DNA from: Promicromonospora sp042731755
GTDB lineage: Bacteria > Actinomycetota > Actinomycetes > Actinomycetales > Cellulomonadaceae
Direction: 5' to 3'
Assembly (NCBI RefSeq): GCF_042731755.1
Contig: NZ_JBHWLR010000008.1
Location: forward strand, 253,594 to 317,593
Length of the DNA stretch: 64,000 nucleotides
The notes beneath the pieces are model-generated. The model was given only the letters and a program-made list of their open reading frames with translations. It was not told the DNA's origin and made no database searches. Position numbers and translations under genes: made by a program. Below, in pieces: positions 1-8,374 of this stretch; position 1 is the stretch's first letter; each line of letters begins with the position of its first letter.

Positions 1-224
1 ACCGCTCCCACCTGTCCTGGGGCACCGGGCCGCACGCCTGCCCGGCACCCCGGCTGGCCCGGCTGATCGCCCGCACCGCCGTCGACCAGCTCCTGCGGCA
101 CATGGACGTGCAGCTCACCGGGTCGCCCGACGACCTGCCCTGGGCGTCGTCGGCGTGGGTGCGGCACGCCGAGCGGCTCCCCGTGACCTGGCAGGCCGCC
201 GACCACGGCGTGGTCGGCGGCTGA
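1..224 (+). CDS. Cytochrome P450, C-terminal fragment (cut by window edge)
   Basis: The first 73 codons visible (frame beginning at base 3) encode the end of a cytochrome P450. The heme-ligand loop is seen as LSWGTGPHACPAPRLAR, matching FGxGxHxCxGxxLAR with the proximal Cys ligand; Trp replaces Phe and Ala replaces the Gly after the Cys. It is followed by the usual short beta-rich C-terminus (about 50 residues) and a TGA stop. Most of the gene lies outside the window, so substrate and partners cannot be judged. It converges with the next P450 gene, 39 bp away on the other strand. This makes three P450 genes in 27 kb. Confidence 0.85.
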   Translation, partial: RSHLSWGTGPHACPAPRLARLIARTAVDQLLRHMDVQLTGSPDDLPWASSAWVRHAERLPVTWQAADHGVVGG

Positions 225-263
225 CGTCCGGGGCCGGCACCCGGCGGCCGGCCCGACGGTGCG

Positions 264-1469
264 TCAGCCCGCGCGCTCGGCGCCCAGCACGGCCGGCAGC
301 CGGGCCGGGCCGTTGGCGACGAACCCGGGCACCTGGCCGTGGTCGCCGTCCGGCTCGGCGAGCCGCAGGTCGGGGAAGCGCTCGAACAGCGCGGGCAGGG
401 CGGTCTCGGCCTCCAGCCGGGCCAGCGGCTCGCCGACGCAGTGGTGCGCGCCGGCGCCGAACGCCAGGTGCGTCCGGTCGGCGCGCGCCGGGTCGAACAC
501 CGCGGCGTCCTGGTGCACGGTCTCGTCGCGCCCCGGGGCGCCGAAGACGGCGATGATCGGGTCGCCCTTGCTGATCGCCACCCCGCCGAGCTCCAGGTCC
601 TCGACGGCGAAGCGGAGCGGGATGTAGATCACCGGCGGCGCCACGCGCAGCGTCTCGTCGACCACGGCGGACCACGTGACCTCGCCGGCGCGGACCGCGG
701 CGAGCACGTGCGGGTGGGTCAGCAGGAGGTGGACGGCGGAGGCCAGCAGGTTCACGGTGGTCTCGTGGCCGGCGACCAGCATCAGGTTGCTCGTGGAGAC
801 CGCCTCGTCGTCGGCCAGCTCGGCCGCGACCGTGCTGATCAGGTCCTCGGCCGGGTCCGCCCGCTTGTCGCGGACGAGCGCGCCGAGCAGCTCGCGCAGC
901 TCGGCCTGCGCGGCGCCCTGCGCCTCGCGCGTGGCCCCGGTGTTGATCAGGGTGTCGGCGCACCGGCGCATGTCCTGCCGCTGTTCGTCGGGGACGCCGA
1001 GCAGGTCGCAGATCACCTCGACCGGGATCGACGAGGCGAACACCTCGCGCAGGTCCACGACCGCGCCGTCGGCGCCCTTCGCGGCGAGCTCGTCGAGGGT
1101 CGCGGTGACGGCGGCCGTGACGCGCGGCTCCATCGCGCGCGTCCGGCGCGCCGTGAACCCGCGCGCCACGACCTTGCGCATCGCGCGGTGCGTGCTGCCG
1201 TAGGCGTTGAACATCGACGCGCCGGTGACCCAGGTGTACAGGGGCCACTGCGGCGTGATCTCGCCGTCGACCAGCGCCGTCCAGTGCTGGCGCGAGTCCT
1301 TCGAGACCCGCGGGTCGACCAGCATCGGGCGCAGCAGGCCCAGGTCGGTCACGGCCCACGCCTCCACGCCGCCCGGCAGCGCGACCCGCGTCACCGGCCC
1401 CCGCTCCCGCAGCCGCGCGACCTCTTCGAGCGGTGCCCTTCCAGCGGCATCCAGGACCAGGGTCTCCAC
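264..1469 (-). CDS. Cytochrome P450 monooxygenase
   Basis: Soluble class I bacterial P450 of about 400 residues; it would take electrons from a ferredoxin/reductase pair encoded elsewhere. Counting from an upstream in-frame GTG at 1475, the I-helix oxygen-activation motif AGHETT is near residues 235-240, the K-helix ExxR (ETLR) near 274-277, and the heme loop FGAGAHHCVGEP has its Cys at 346. I prefer the GTG at 1469 because GAGGAG then sits 5 nt upstream; the GTG at 1475 overlaps that site. It lies downstream of the hydrolase at 1559-2491 on the same strand. A close paralogue is at 25820-27010, with the same N-terminus and the same upstream block. Substrate unknown. Confidence 0.93.
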   Translation of the reverse strand: METLVLDAAGRAPLEEVARLRERGPVTRVALPGGVEAWAVTDLGLLRPMLVDPRVSKDSRQHWTALVDGEITPQWPLYTWVTGASMFNAYGSTHRAMRKVVARGFTARRTRAMEPRVTAAVTATLDELAAKGADGAVVDLREVFASSIPVEVICDLLGVPDEQRQDMRRCADTLINTGATREAQGAAQAELRELLGALVRDKRADPAEDLISTVAAELADDEAVSTSNLMLVAGHETTVNLLASAVHLLLTHPHVLAAVRAGEVTWSAVVDETLRVAPPVIYIPLRFAVEDLELGGVAISKGDPIIAVFGAPGRDETVHQDAAVFDPARADRTHLAFGAGAHHCVGEPLARLEAETALPALFERFPDLRLAEPDGDHGQVPGFVANGPARLPAVLGAERAG

Positions 1470-1499
1470 GGGCACTCCTCACACCGAACGGGCAGGTCA

Positions 1500-1534
1500 G
1501 GCCACAGTCTTTGCCGTGATGCCCGCTTTGTCCA
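1500..1534 (-). promoter_or_regulatory. 35-nt block upstream of P450, shared with second P450 locus
   Basis: Read on the minus strand the block begins TGGACAAAGCGGGCATC and ends GGCC. It matches the block at 25753-25787 at 32 of 35 positions and lies at nearly the same distance from the P450 start. TGGACA and AAGACT separated by 17 bp could be -35 and -10 elements, with the conserved spacer as an operator. The block also reads as a 12-codon micro-ORF (GTG at 1535, TGA at 1497), but substitutions between the copies are not codon-silent. Confidence 0.5.
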
Positions 1535-1558
1535 CGCCGGCGGCCGCTCGGCGGACGG

Positions 1559-2491
1559 CTAGGCGGTAGCGAGCTCCCGGGCGAAGAACCCGGTCAGCTT
1601 CTCGACGACCGGACCCACGAACTCGGGCCTGTCGTAGAGGTCGACGTGGCTGGCCCCCTCGACCCAGTGGAGCTCCTTGGGCTCGTGTGCCTCGGCGAAG
1701 GCCAGGGTGCCCATGTGCCTGGTGACCGCCTCCGTCCCCTGCACGACGAGCAGCGGACGCGGCGCGATCAGGCCCACGAACCGGAACTGGTCGGACGTCG
1801 CGATGCGGTCCACGCTCGACCAGGTGAACTCCGTGGCGGAACGCGGGTGCGCGCCGCGCTCCGTGCGGTAGTACTCGAAGCCCTCGAAGCCGTGCCGGCC
1901 GCCGAGCGCCCGGGCCTCCTCCGCGGTCTCCGGGAAGACCGGGAACATGCCGGTGCCCTCGCCGCGCGCCTCCGCGGTGCGGGCGGCCGCGGCGGCGTCG
2001 AGCATCCCCTGGACCACGGCCGGGGGCTGGGAGCCGTCGGCGCCCTCGCGGAACTGGCGCCCGACGTCGACGCCGCTCACGGTGGCCAGCGCCCGCACCC
2101 GGTGGTCGCCCGCGGTCGCCGCGATGCCGTAACCGCCGGAGGCGCAGATGCCGAGCATCCCGATCCGCCCGGCGTCCACCTCGGGGCGGGTGGCGAGGTA
2201 CGAGACCGCCGCCTTGAGGTCCTCGACGCGGTGGGCGGGATCCTCGAGCCCGCGCGGCAGCCCGCCGCTCTCGCCCTGGAAGGCGGCGTCGAAGGCGAGG
2301 GTCACGAAGCCCTGCTCGGCCAGGCGCGCCGCGTACGTCCCGGCGGTCTGCTCCTTGACGCCCGTCCCGGGGTGGCCGACGACGACCGCGGGGAGCGGGG
2401 CGGTGCCGGCGGCGCCGTCGGACGAGGGAAGGTAGAGGTGGCCGGCGAGGGAGATGCCGGCGCTGTCGAAGGTGACGTCTGTTCGGTTCAT
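1559..2491 (-). CDS. Alpha/beta hydrolase, dienelactone-hydrolase/YcjY-like
   Basis: Cytoplasmic alpha/beta hydrolase of 310 residues. The nucleophile elbow reads GICASGG, so the nucleophile position is Cys, as in dienelactone-hydrolase-type enzymes. A VVVGHPGTG oxyanion-region motif lies upstream, and a C-terminal WVEGASHVDLYD supplies the likely catalytic His. The start at MNRTDVTF (ATG at 2491) is chosen because the upstream in-frame extension is Arg/Pro-rich shadow sequence. It is divergent from the XRE-family regulator at 2596, a common arrangement in which that regulator controls the hydrolase. It reads toward the P450 at 264-1469, about 90 bp downstream, and may be cotranscribed. Substrate not predictable. 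Confidence 0.85.
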   Translation of the reverse strand: MNRTDVTFDSAGISLAGHLYLPSSDGAAGTAPLPAVVVGHPGTGVKEQTAGTYAARLAEQGFVTLAFDAAFQGESGGLPRGLEDPAHRVEDLKAAVSYLATRPEVDAGRIGMLGICASGGYGIAATAGDHRVRALATVSGVDVGRQFREGADGSQPPAVVQGMLDAAAAARTAEARGEGTGMFPVFPETAEEARALGGRHGFEGFEYYRTERGAHPRSATEFTWSSVDRIATSDQFRFVGLIAPRPLLVVQGTEAVTRHMGTLAFAEAHEPKELHWVEGASHVDLYDRPEFVGPVVEKLTGFFARELATA

Positions 2492-2595
2492 GCGACCAGG
2501 TTGTGCCGCCCGCTCGCACCGCAACAGCGTCGGGTTCCTGCCGGGGAAGGATCCTGCCCTCCCACACCGCCCCGGCCGCTCGCAGAATGGTCCGT

Positions 2596-3483
2596 ATGAC
2601 CCCACCCGTCGATCCGGACGAGCTCGGCGCGTTCCTCAAGGCACGCCGGGCCGAGCTCGACCCCCACGCCGCCGGCCTCCCCGAGACCCTGTCCCGCCGC
2701 AAGGTGCCCGGGCTGCGCCGGGAGGAGGTGGCCCAGCTCGCGGCGATCAGCGTGGACTACTACACCCGCCTCGAACAGGGGCGCGTCGCCGCGTCCGCGT
2801 CGGTGCTCGCCACGCTCTCGTCGGCCCTCCGCCTCGACGAGGACCAGCAGCGCTACCTCTACGAGATCGCCGGCAAGGCCGATGCCCGGCCCCGGCGCCG
2901 CCGGGCGCGGCAGGCCCTGCGCCCCGCGATGCGGCGGCTGCTCGACCGGCTCACCGACACGCCGGCGATCGTGCTCGGCAAGCGCATGGACGTCCTCGCC
3001 TGGAACGCCGCCGCGGTCGCCCTCTTCATCGACTTCGGCGAGATCCCCGCCGGGCGACGCAACTACGTCCGCCTGCTCTTCACCGACCCGACCGTCCGCG
3101 CGCTCAACGTCAAGTGGGAGCACGACGCGCGGGACGCCGTCGCCGCACTGCGCATGGAGGCCGCCGCCGACCCCGACGACCCCGAGCTCGCCCGGCTCGT
3201 CGGGGAGCTCGCCGTGGTCGACCCCGACTTCCGTCGCTGGTGGGCCGAGCACCGCGTGAACAGCGCCACGTACGGCACCAAGCAGTACCGGCACCGCGTG
3301 GTCGGCGACCTGACGCTCGACTGCGACACCTGGTCCAGCCCCGACGGCAGCGGGCAGCGGCTGATGGTGCTCACCGCCGAGGCGGGCTCGCCGTCCGACG
3401 AGGCGCTGCGGATCCTGGCCTCCTGGACGGCGGACGCGACGGCAGAGGCCGGCACCACGACGACCGCGAAGGACGCGCGATGA
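2596..3483 (+). CDS. XRE-family regulator with MmyB-like ligand-binding domain
   Basis: 295-residue DNA-binding regulator. Residues about 10-70 form a helix-turn-helix with the family hallmark KVPGLRREEVAQLAAIS followed by YYTRLEQGR. The rest (about 100-270) is the MmyB-like putative ligand-binding region, with RNYVRLLFTDP and DPDFRRWWAEH signatures. The chosen ATG (2596) may be nearly leaderless: AGAATG lies a few bases upstream. It is divergent from the hydrolase at 1559-2491; the gap holds a TCCTGCC direct repeat that could be its site. Its last codon overlaps the next gene (ATGA), implying translational coupling. Confidence 0.88.
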   Translation: MTPPVDPDELGAFLKARRAELDPHAAGLPETLSRRKVPGLRREEVAQLAAISVDYYTRLEQGRVAASASVLATLSSALRLDEDQQRYLYEIAGKADARPRRRRARQALRPAMRRLLDRLTDTPAIVLGKRMDVLAWNAAAVALFIDFGEIPAGRRNYVRLLFTDPTVRALNVKWEHDARDAVAALRMEAAADPDDPELARLVGELAVVDPDFRRWWAEHRVNSATYGTKQYRHRVVGDLTLDCDTWSSPDGSGQRLMVLTAEAGSPSDEALRILASWTADATAEAGTTTTAKDAR

Positions 3484-3857
3484 CCACCTGGATCGCACCC
3501 ACGCCGGAGGCGCTCCGCGACGCGCCGTCGCTGCACCTCTCCGCCGGGCCCGCCGGCTCCGTCGATCCCGACGCCCCCGGCGCCCCGGAGGTGGAGGTCG
3601 GCATGGTCCTCGCCGACGGCGAGCTCTACGTCCGAGCCCAGCGGGGCACGACGTCGCAGTGGTACCGCGCCGCGGTCAGCCACGGATCCGGACGGGTCCG
3701 GGTGGCCGGCGAGACCGTCGCGGTGCGGTTCGAGCCCGCCGGGCCGGAGGTCGCGCCGGCGGTCGACACGGCCTACCGGAGCAAGTACGGGTCGCTCGCG
3801 TCCTTCGCCGTCGGCGGGGCTGCCCGCGCCGCGACCCTGCGCATCTCGCCGGCGTGA
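3480..3857 (+). CDS. DUF2255 family protein
   Basis: 125-residue cytoplasmic protein recognised as DUF2255-like from its layout: a short N-terminus, GELYVRAQRGTTSQWYRAAV in the middle (the typical YVRSxRGxxxxWYR core), and a final YRSKYG motif. Biochemical role is unknown. The ATG overlaps the stop of the XRE regulator gene (ATGA at 3480-3483), so the two are translationally coupled. The gene converges with the acetyltransferase downstream. Confidence 0.75.
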   Translation: MTTWIAPTPEALRDAPSLHLSAGPAGSVDPDAPGAPEVEVGMVLADGELYVRAQRGTTSQWYRAAVSHGSGRVRVAGETVAVRFEPAGPEVAPAVDTAYRSKYGSLASFAVGGAARAATLRISPA

Positions 3858-3891
3858 CCGGCCGGCACGCCGTCACCGGCAGACCGGCGCC

Positions 3892-4410
3892 TCACCCCGC
3901 GCGCGGCAGGTCCAGCACCCAGTTCTGACCCACGAGGTCGTGGCCGAAGCTGTGGTGCCGTTCCTCGTCGGCGAGCGTGAAGCCGACGGCCTCGTAGATG
4001 TGCCGCGCCGACGCGAGCACGTCGTTGGTCCACAGGGTCACGCGCTCGTACCCGGCCCCGCGCGCGAACGTCAGGCACTCCCCGACGAGCAGACGGCCCA
4101 GCCCCAGCCCGCGGGCCTCCGGCGCGACGAGCAGGATGCGGAGCTTGGCGACTCCCGGCGCGTCGCCGGCCACCAGGAACACGCAGCCGGCGCGCTCGCC
4201 CTCGACCTCGGCGATCCACGCCGCCTCGGTGCGGGGGTCGTGGTCCGCGGCGTAGTCGGCGACGATCCGGGCGACGAGGGCCTCGAAGTCCGTGTCCCAG
4301 CCGAACTGGCGGTGGTAGCTCTCGCCGTGCGCCATCACCACCCAGCCCAGGTCGCCGGGCTGGTCGGCGCGACGCACCCGCACCTCGGGCCGCCGGTCTC
4401 GCTGCTCCAT
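3892..4410 (-). CDS. GNAT family N-acetyltransferase
   Basis: 172-residue acetyl-CoA-dependent N-acetyltransferase. The acetyl-CoA-binding signature is seen as LLVAPEARGLGLGRLLV (V-x-P-x-x-R-G-x-G-x-G/L) around residues 95-110. It is followed by a typical C-terminal beta-bulge region ending IYEAVGFTL. The N-terminal part resembles acetyltransferases fused or adjacent to MarR regulators, but here the regulator is a divergent TetR. A 24-bp inverted repeat (4426-4449) lies immediately upstream, so repression by the TetR protein at 4465 is likely. Acceptor substrate unknown. Confidence 0.88.
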   Translation of the reverse strand: MEQRDRRPEVRVRRADQPGDLGWVVMAHGESYHRQFGWDTDFEALVARIVADYAADHDPRTEAAWIAEVEGERAGCVFLVAGDAPGVAKLRILLVAPEARGLGLGRLLVGECLTFARGAGYERVTLWTNDVLASARHIYEAVGFTLADEERHHSFGHDLVGQNWVLDLPRAG

Positions 4411-4425
4411 GCTGTCCTCCCGCTG

Positions 4426-4449
4426 CTACTGACACGACTGTTTCAGTAG
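4426..4449. promoter_or_regulatory. Inverted repeat, likely TetR operator
   Basis: Perfect 7-bp arms CTACTGA and TCAGTAG separated by 10 bp, centred between the divergent GNAT (start 4410) and TetR (start 4465) genes. Its position suits autoregulation plus control of the acetyltransferase. Confidence 0.65.
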
Positions 4450-4464
4450 CACTAGGCTAACCCC

Positions 4465-5055
4465 ATGCCCGACGTCGAACCAGGTCCGTCCGCACGCCAG
4501 GTCGAGCTGCTGGAGGCCGCATACGCGTACGCGCTGGCCAACGGCCTGGCCGACCTCTCCCTGCGCCCCCTGGCCACGGCCATCGGGTCGAGCCCGCGCG
4601 TGCTGATGTTCCTGTGGGGCAGCAAGGACGGCCTGATCAGGGCGCTCCTGCGGCGGGCGCGGGAGGACGAGCTGGCGTTCCTGTCCCGCCTCGACCCGGC
4701 CGACGGCGGCGCGCCCCAGGACCTGGCCGGGGCCGTCGAGCTGGTCTGGTCCTGGCTGGCCGCCGCCGAGCACCGGCCGCTGCTGCGCCTGTGGGCCGAG
4801 GCCTATGCCCGCTCGCTCGTGGAACCTGGCGGGCCCTGGGCGGGGTTCGCGCGCACCACGGTGGACGACTGGCTCGCGGTCCTGTCCGCTCGCCAGCCCG
4901 CGCCCGAGCGGGACGCCCCGGACGGCGCGGCGCGGCGCACGCTCGCGCTCGCCGTGCTCCGGGGCGCCCTGCTCGACCTGCTCGCCACCGACGACGAGCC
5001 CCGGGTCACCGGGGCCGTCACCCTCCAGCTCAGCCTGCTGCGGGCGCCCCGCTGA
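4465..5055 (+). CDS. TetR/AcrR-family transcriptional regulator
   Basis: 196-residue one-component regulator. An N-terminal TetR-type HTH occupies about residues 10-60 (LLEAAYAYALANGLADLSLRPLATAIGSS begins it; the recognition-helix region reads SPRVLMFLWGSKDGLI). The remainder is the helical ligand-binding and dimer domain. It is divergent from the GNAT gene across the inverted repeat at 4426-4449. Its last 26 bp overlap the end of the convergent hydrolase gene. Ligand unknown. Confidence 0.88.
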   Translation: MPDVEPGPSARQVELLEAAYAYALANGLADLSLRPLATAIGSSPRVLMFLWGSKDGLIRALLRRAREDELAFLSRLDPADGGAPQDLAGAVELVWSWLAAAEHRPLLRLWAEAYARSLVEPGGPWAGFARTTVDDWLAVLSARQPAPERDAPDGAARRTLALAVLRGALLDLLATDDEPRVTGAVTLQLSLLRAPR

Positions 5056-5902
5056 GCCCGGCCGCGAGCCCGGCCAGCACCTCGGCCGCCGCCCGCGGCC
5101 GGACCAGCCACGACAGGTGGCTGGAGCTGAGGGTGTGCACGTCGTACGGGTTGCCGGGCGTGAGGGCGTCGCCCTCGCGGATCATCCGGTCCTGCATCGC
5201 GGGCGGGATGCTCGTGTCGGCGTCGAGGCGCACGTAGGACCGGGGGATCGTGCCCCAGGTCTCCGCCTGGGCCCGGTCGTCCGGCGTGCCGACGTCGAGG
5301 TTCTCGTCCGGCTGGAACGTGGCGAGGAACGCGCGGAGCTCGTCGTCGGTGCCGTCCGCGAGGAACGCCTCCTTGAGGCCGGCAAGCACCGCCGGGTCGG
5401 CCGTGCGGAAGTTGGCACGCAGCACGCCCAGCGCCGCCGGGTCGCCCGCGAGCACGGCCGCGAGCGCCCCCGCGTCGACGTCGGCCATCTCGGGCTGGGC
5501 GTAGTAGGCGCCGGCGTCGAGGTCCACGGGGGCCCAGGCGGAGACGTAGACGATCCGGTCGACCAGGTCGGGGCGGGCGTTGCCGACGGCGGTCAGCGTC
5601 ATGCCGCCCCGGCTGTGGCCGACGAGGATCACGGGGCCGTTCTTCTTCGCGCGTTCGAGGACCTCGATGACGTGTGCCGCGTTGTCGGCGAGGGTCACGC
5701 CCTTGATGACGCCGGGCGTGGTGGCGAGGCCGGCCGGGTCCTGCGGCGCCTGGTAGGCGGCCGGGTAGGTGGCCTCGAACCCGTGGCCGGGCAGGTCGAC
5801 GGCCGCGGAGCGGTGCCCGTGCAGGGCGAGCTCGGCCTGGAGCGGCGCGAACGAGAACGAGTTGGCGAAGGCGCCATGGACCAGTACGAACGTGGGAGAC
5901 AT
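5030..5902 (-). CDS. Alpha/beta-fold hydrolase (esterase type)
   Basis: 290-residue serine hydrolase. The N-terminal TFVLVHGAF is the oxyanion-hole HG motif, VGHSRGG is the nucleophile elbow, and a C-terminal SSHLSWLV gives the likely catalytic His. No signal peptide, so cytoplasmic. It resembles the large salicylate/methyl-ester esterase-like group (AB_hydrolase), but the substrate is not inferable. The final 26 bp overlap the convergent TetR gene. The VOC gene lies 28 bp upstream on the same strand, and the two may share a transcript. Confidence 0.88.
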   Translation of the reverse strand: MSPTFVLVHGAFANSFSFAPLQAELALHGHRSAAVDLPGHGFEATYPAAYQAPQDPAGLATTPGVIKGVTLADNAAHVIEVLERAKKNGPVILVGHSRGGMTLTAVGNARPDLVDRIVYVSAWAPVDLDAGAYYAQPEMADVDAGALAAVLAGDPAALGVLRANFRTADPAVLAGLKEAFLADGTDDELRAFLATFQPDENLDVGTPDDRAQAETWGTIPRSYVRLDADTSIPPAMQDRMIREGDALTPGNPYDVHTLSSSHLSWLVRPRAAAEVLAGLAAGLSGAPAAG

Positions 5903-5930
5903 GGCGCCAGATGCTACCCAGGCGGCCCGG

Positions 5931-6347
5931 TCAGCCGCCGGGATTTTCGAGGAACGCCTCCATGCCGCCGCCGTCGGCGAGGCCGATGATGTTGCCGGCC
6001 GGGTCGGTGAACCAGGCGCCGTCGCCTCCTTCCATGAATCCGCGCACGATGCCCTTCTCGTCCTGGTCGAACCCTTCGTAGTGCTGGAAGGTCACGCCCT
6101 TGGCGGCGAGCTCGTCGACCACCTCGTCGACGTCGTCGACCGTCAGGTGCATGACGGTGAACGGCGCGGGGACGTGGTCGTCCTTCTGGTAGACGAAGAC
6201 GGCGGCGCCGTCGCCGAGGTCGAGCACGATGCCGGCCCCCTCGTCCAGGGTCGACACACTCATCCCGAGCGTGTCGGCGTAGAACGCGCGCACCGCGTCG
6301 ATGTCGTTCGCCGCGAACGTCGGCAGCACATTTCGCACGTTGACCAT
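5931..6347 (-). CDS. VOC-family (glyoxalase/bleomycin-resistance fold) protein
   Basis: 138-residue single-subunit VOC protein. One betaalphabetabetabeta half is seen as FAANDIDAVRAFYADTLGMSV, and the second module ends WFTDPAGNIIGLAD. A His (VMHLTVDD) and C-terminal acidic residues could be metal ligands. VOC proteins range from dioxygenases to antibiotic-binding proteins, and nothing here narrows the role. Likely cytoplasmic. It may be cotranscribed with the hydrolase that follows. Confidence 0.85.
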   Translation of the reverse strand: MVNVRNVLPTFAANDIDAVRAFYADTLGMSVSTLDEGAGIVLDLGDGAAVFVYQKDDHVPAPFTVMHLTVDDVDEVVDELAAKGVTFQHYEGFDQDEKGIVRGFMEGGDGAWFTDPAGNIIGLADGGGMEAFLENPGG

Positions 6348-6509
6348 CGCAGTCTCACTCCTTCGTGATCACCGGCGACCGCACGGCGTTTTCCCGTCGG
6401 GAGCGCCGGACCCTTTCCACACTGCCACCGTCGTGCGCGGGCGCAAGCGGCCGGCGGGAGTCGGCCCGGACATCACCCGCGGGCCTTTTCGCCCCTGGGC
6501 GGACGCCGG

Positions 6510-7118
6510 CTACTGGCCCACGCGCCCGTCGACCCGTTCGCGCAGGAGGTCGGCGTGGCCGCAGTGCCGCGCGTACTCGACGATGTGCCCGAGCACGCCG
6601 TCCCGTACCTGCAGGTCGCCACCCTCGGGCCCGAAGTCGGACACGCCGGTGTTCCAGCTCGCGAGGTCGGTGACGCCGTCCAGGTACCGGTCGGTGGCCG
6701 CCATCTCGGTGTGCCACTGCCGCCAGGCGTCGTCGACGACGGCCGGGTCGGCGACGGCGCCGGTCCAGTCGCCGTCGCGGTCCTCCTCGGTGCGGTACAG
6801 GGACGGCGCGTCCTCGCCGGCCAGGACGCGGCGCAGGTGTCGCTCCCCGTCGGTGAGGTGCCGGACCAGCCCGAGCAGCGACATGGTGGACGGCGGCGCG
6901 GAACGGCGGGCGAGCTGCTCGGCGTCGAGCCCCGCGCACTTCATCTCCAGCGTGAGCCGGTAGTAGCGCAGGTAGTCGAGCAGCATGCCGCGCTCGTCGG
7001 TGACCGGGGTGTCGGTCTCACGCGGGTCGTCGTCGGGGTCGGTCCACATGTCGGGGAAGACGGTGGCGCTGGTCCAGCGGGTGGTCTCGGGCTCTTCGGC
7101 CTGTTCGTGGGTCTCCAT
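6510..7118 (-). CDS. DinB-like (DUF664) four-helix protein
   Basis: 202-residue DinB/DUF664-type protein. Family marks are LLGLVRHLTDGERHLRR (first metal His) and HIVEYARHCGHADLLRE (HxxEYxxHxGHxD), which together give a His-rich metal site. Members include mycothiol-dependent enzymes, which fits an actinobacterium, but that is inference. The start is set at METHEQAEEP (ATG 7118); the open frame further upstream is shadow sequence. Two more DinB-type genes occur in this window (23771 and 46079). Confidence 0.87.
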   Translation of the reverse strand: METHEQAEEPETTRWTSATVFPDMWTDPDDDPRETDTPVTDERGMLLDYLRYYRLTLEMKCAGLDAEQLARRSAPPSTMSLLGLVRHLTDGERHLRRVLAGEDAPSLYRTEEDRDGDWTGAVADPAVVDDAWRQWHTEMAATDRYLDGVTDLASWNTGVSDFGPEGGDLQVRDGVLGHIVEYARHCGHADLLRERVDGRVGQ

Positions 7119-7177
7119 CTGCCCAGGGTGGACCGTGCCGGCGCGGCGGGCCATGGGATTTCGGCGCCGGGTGGTGG

Positions 7178-8323
7178 CTAGGGCGCGGTCCAGGTCGGCG
7201 CGCCGCCGCACGCCGCGAGCTCCGCGCCGTCGGCAAGGAGGCGCACGTCGAACCACCTGCCGGCGTCGACGTCGAGGTCGGAGCCCGGTCCGGTGAGCCT
7301 GACCTCGGCGTTGTGCCAGTCCTCGCCGGCGGCGACGATCCGGGTGTGCATGAACCCGGCGTCGTCCTCCCAGGTCTCGGCGCTGCCCGTGCCGATGTCC
7401 CAGGACCCGGAGACGACCGGTTCCTCGCCGGGTCCTGGCCGCACGTCGAGCTCGACCCGGTAGCTGGTGCCGCGCGCCGACGGGTCGACGGTCCACGCGA
7501 TCATCGCGCCCGGGCTGACCGAACGGGTCTCCCGGACTGTCCACAGCCGGCGGTCCTGGTTGGTCGACACGGACGCGGCCGGCGTGATCTCCCCGCCGGT
7601 CAGAGCCGGTCCGACGTTCTCCAGCCGGCACGGGCCCGCGGCGACCAGGCTCTCGCCGCCGCTGCTGCTGATCGGCACGCAGTAGCCGAGCCCGAGCACG
7701 CAGGTGACGGCAGCCGCCACGTACACGGCGGTGCGCGGCCGCCGCGGGAGGTCGAGGCCCTCGCTCACCACGACGGTCCGGACGACGGAGTCGGCAAAGG
7801 TCTGCCGCTTCGCGTGCCACAGCGGTCGCAGATAGCCGATCAGGAGGATCGCGTCGAGCACGTGCAGTACCCAGCGCGCCAGGGTCCGCCACAGCCCGGC
7901 CGGCCGGTGCTCGCCCTCCCGGACGACCCTGATGCCGACCACCAGCTTGCCCGGCGTCCACCCCGTCAGCGCCTGGAGCACCAGCAGTGCCGCGAGGACC
8001 GCCACCGGGATCAGGACGAGCGGGCCGCGCCCCCAGCTCCCGGTACCGGCCGCGCCGAACACGGGCGTGAGCGTGACGGGGGAGAAGCCCGACCCGAGCG
8101 CGAGCCAGGTGACCCCGGCCAGGACCGCGTCGTCGAGGATCGCCGCGACCACCCGCTGGCCCCACGTGGCGTACGCCGGTCCGTCGACGGCTACCGGTGC
8201 GGCCGGTGTGGCCGCGGCGTCCGGCACGACGTCTGGCGCGACGTCTGGCGCGACGACGACGCCGGACGCTGCTTCAGCGGACGGCGCGCCACCGTCCGCC
8301 CGGGGCCCCTCGCTGCTCTCCAT
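7178..8323 (-). CDS. RDD-family membrane protein with exported C-terminal domain
   Basis: 381 residues. An Ala/Pro/Val-rich N-terminus (about 1-50) precedes an RDD domain with membrane segments near 60-80, 95-125 and 145-165; the segment WGQRVVAAILDDAV carries the Arg-Asp signature. A further membrane segment (AAVTCVLGLGYCV) precedes about 180 residues predicted outside the cell, rich in beta-strand and Ser/Thr. The exterior half contains CRLENVGPALTGG and ends CGGAPTWTAP, with Cys residues that may pair. Function unknown. Confidence 0.75.
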   Translation of the reverse strand: MESSEGPRADGGAPSAEAASGVVVAPDVAPDVVPDAAATPAAPVAVDGPAYATWGQRVVAAILDDAVLAGVTWLALGSGFSPVTLTPVFGAAGTGSWGRGPLVLIPVAVLAALLVLQALTGWTPGKLVVGIRVVREGEHRPAGLWRTLARWVLHVLDAILLIGYLRPLWHAKRQTFADSVVRTVVVSEGLDLPRRPRTAVYVAAAVTCVLGLGYCVPISSSGGESLVAAGPCRLENVGPALTGGEITPAASVSTNQDRRLWTVRETRSVSPGAMIAWTVDPSARGTSYRVELDVRPGPGEEPVVSGSWDIGTGSAETWEDDAGFMHTRIVAAGEDWHNAEVRLTGPGSDLDVDAGRWFDVRLLADGAELAACGGAPTWTAP

Positions 8324-8374
8324 CCCCGGATGATGACAGCGAAAACGACCCCGGGCCAGGAATCAGCCCTGGTA

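Noticed and set aside
1497..1535. Micro-ORF beside P450 as a P450-modified peptide precursor (biarylitide-like)
   Set aside because: The peptide has no Tyr, Trp or His to crosslink, no ribosome site, and in the second locus the same frame runs on without a stop; base changes between copies are not silent.
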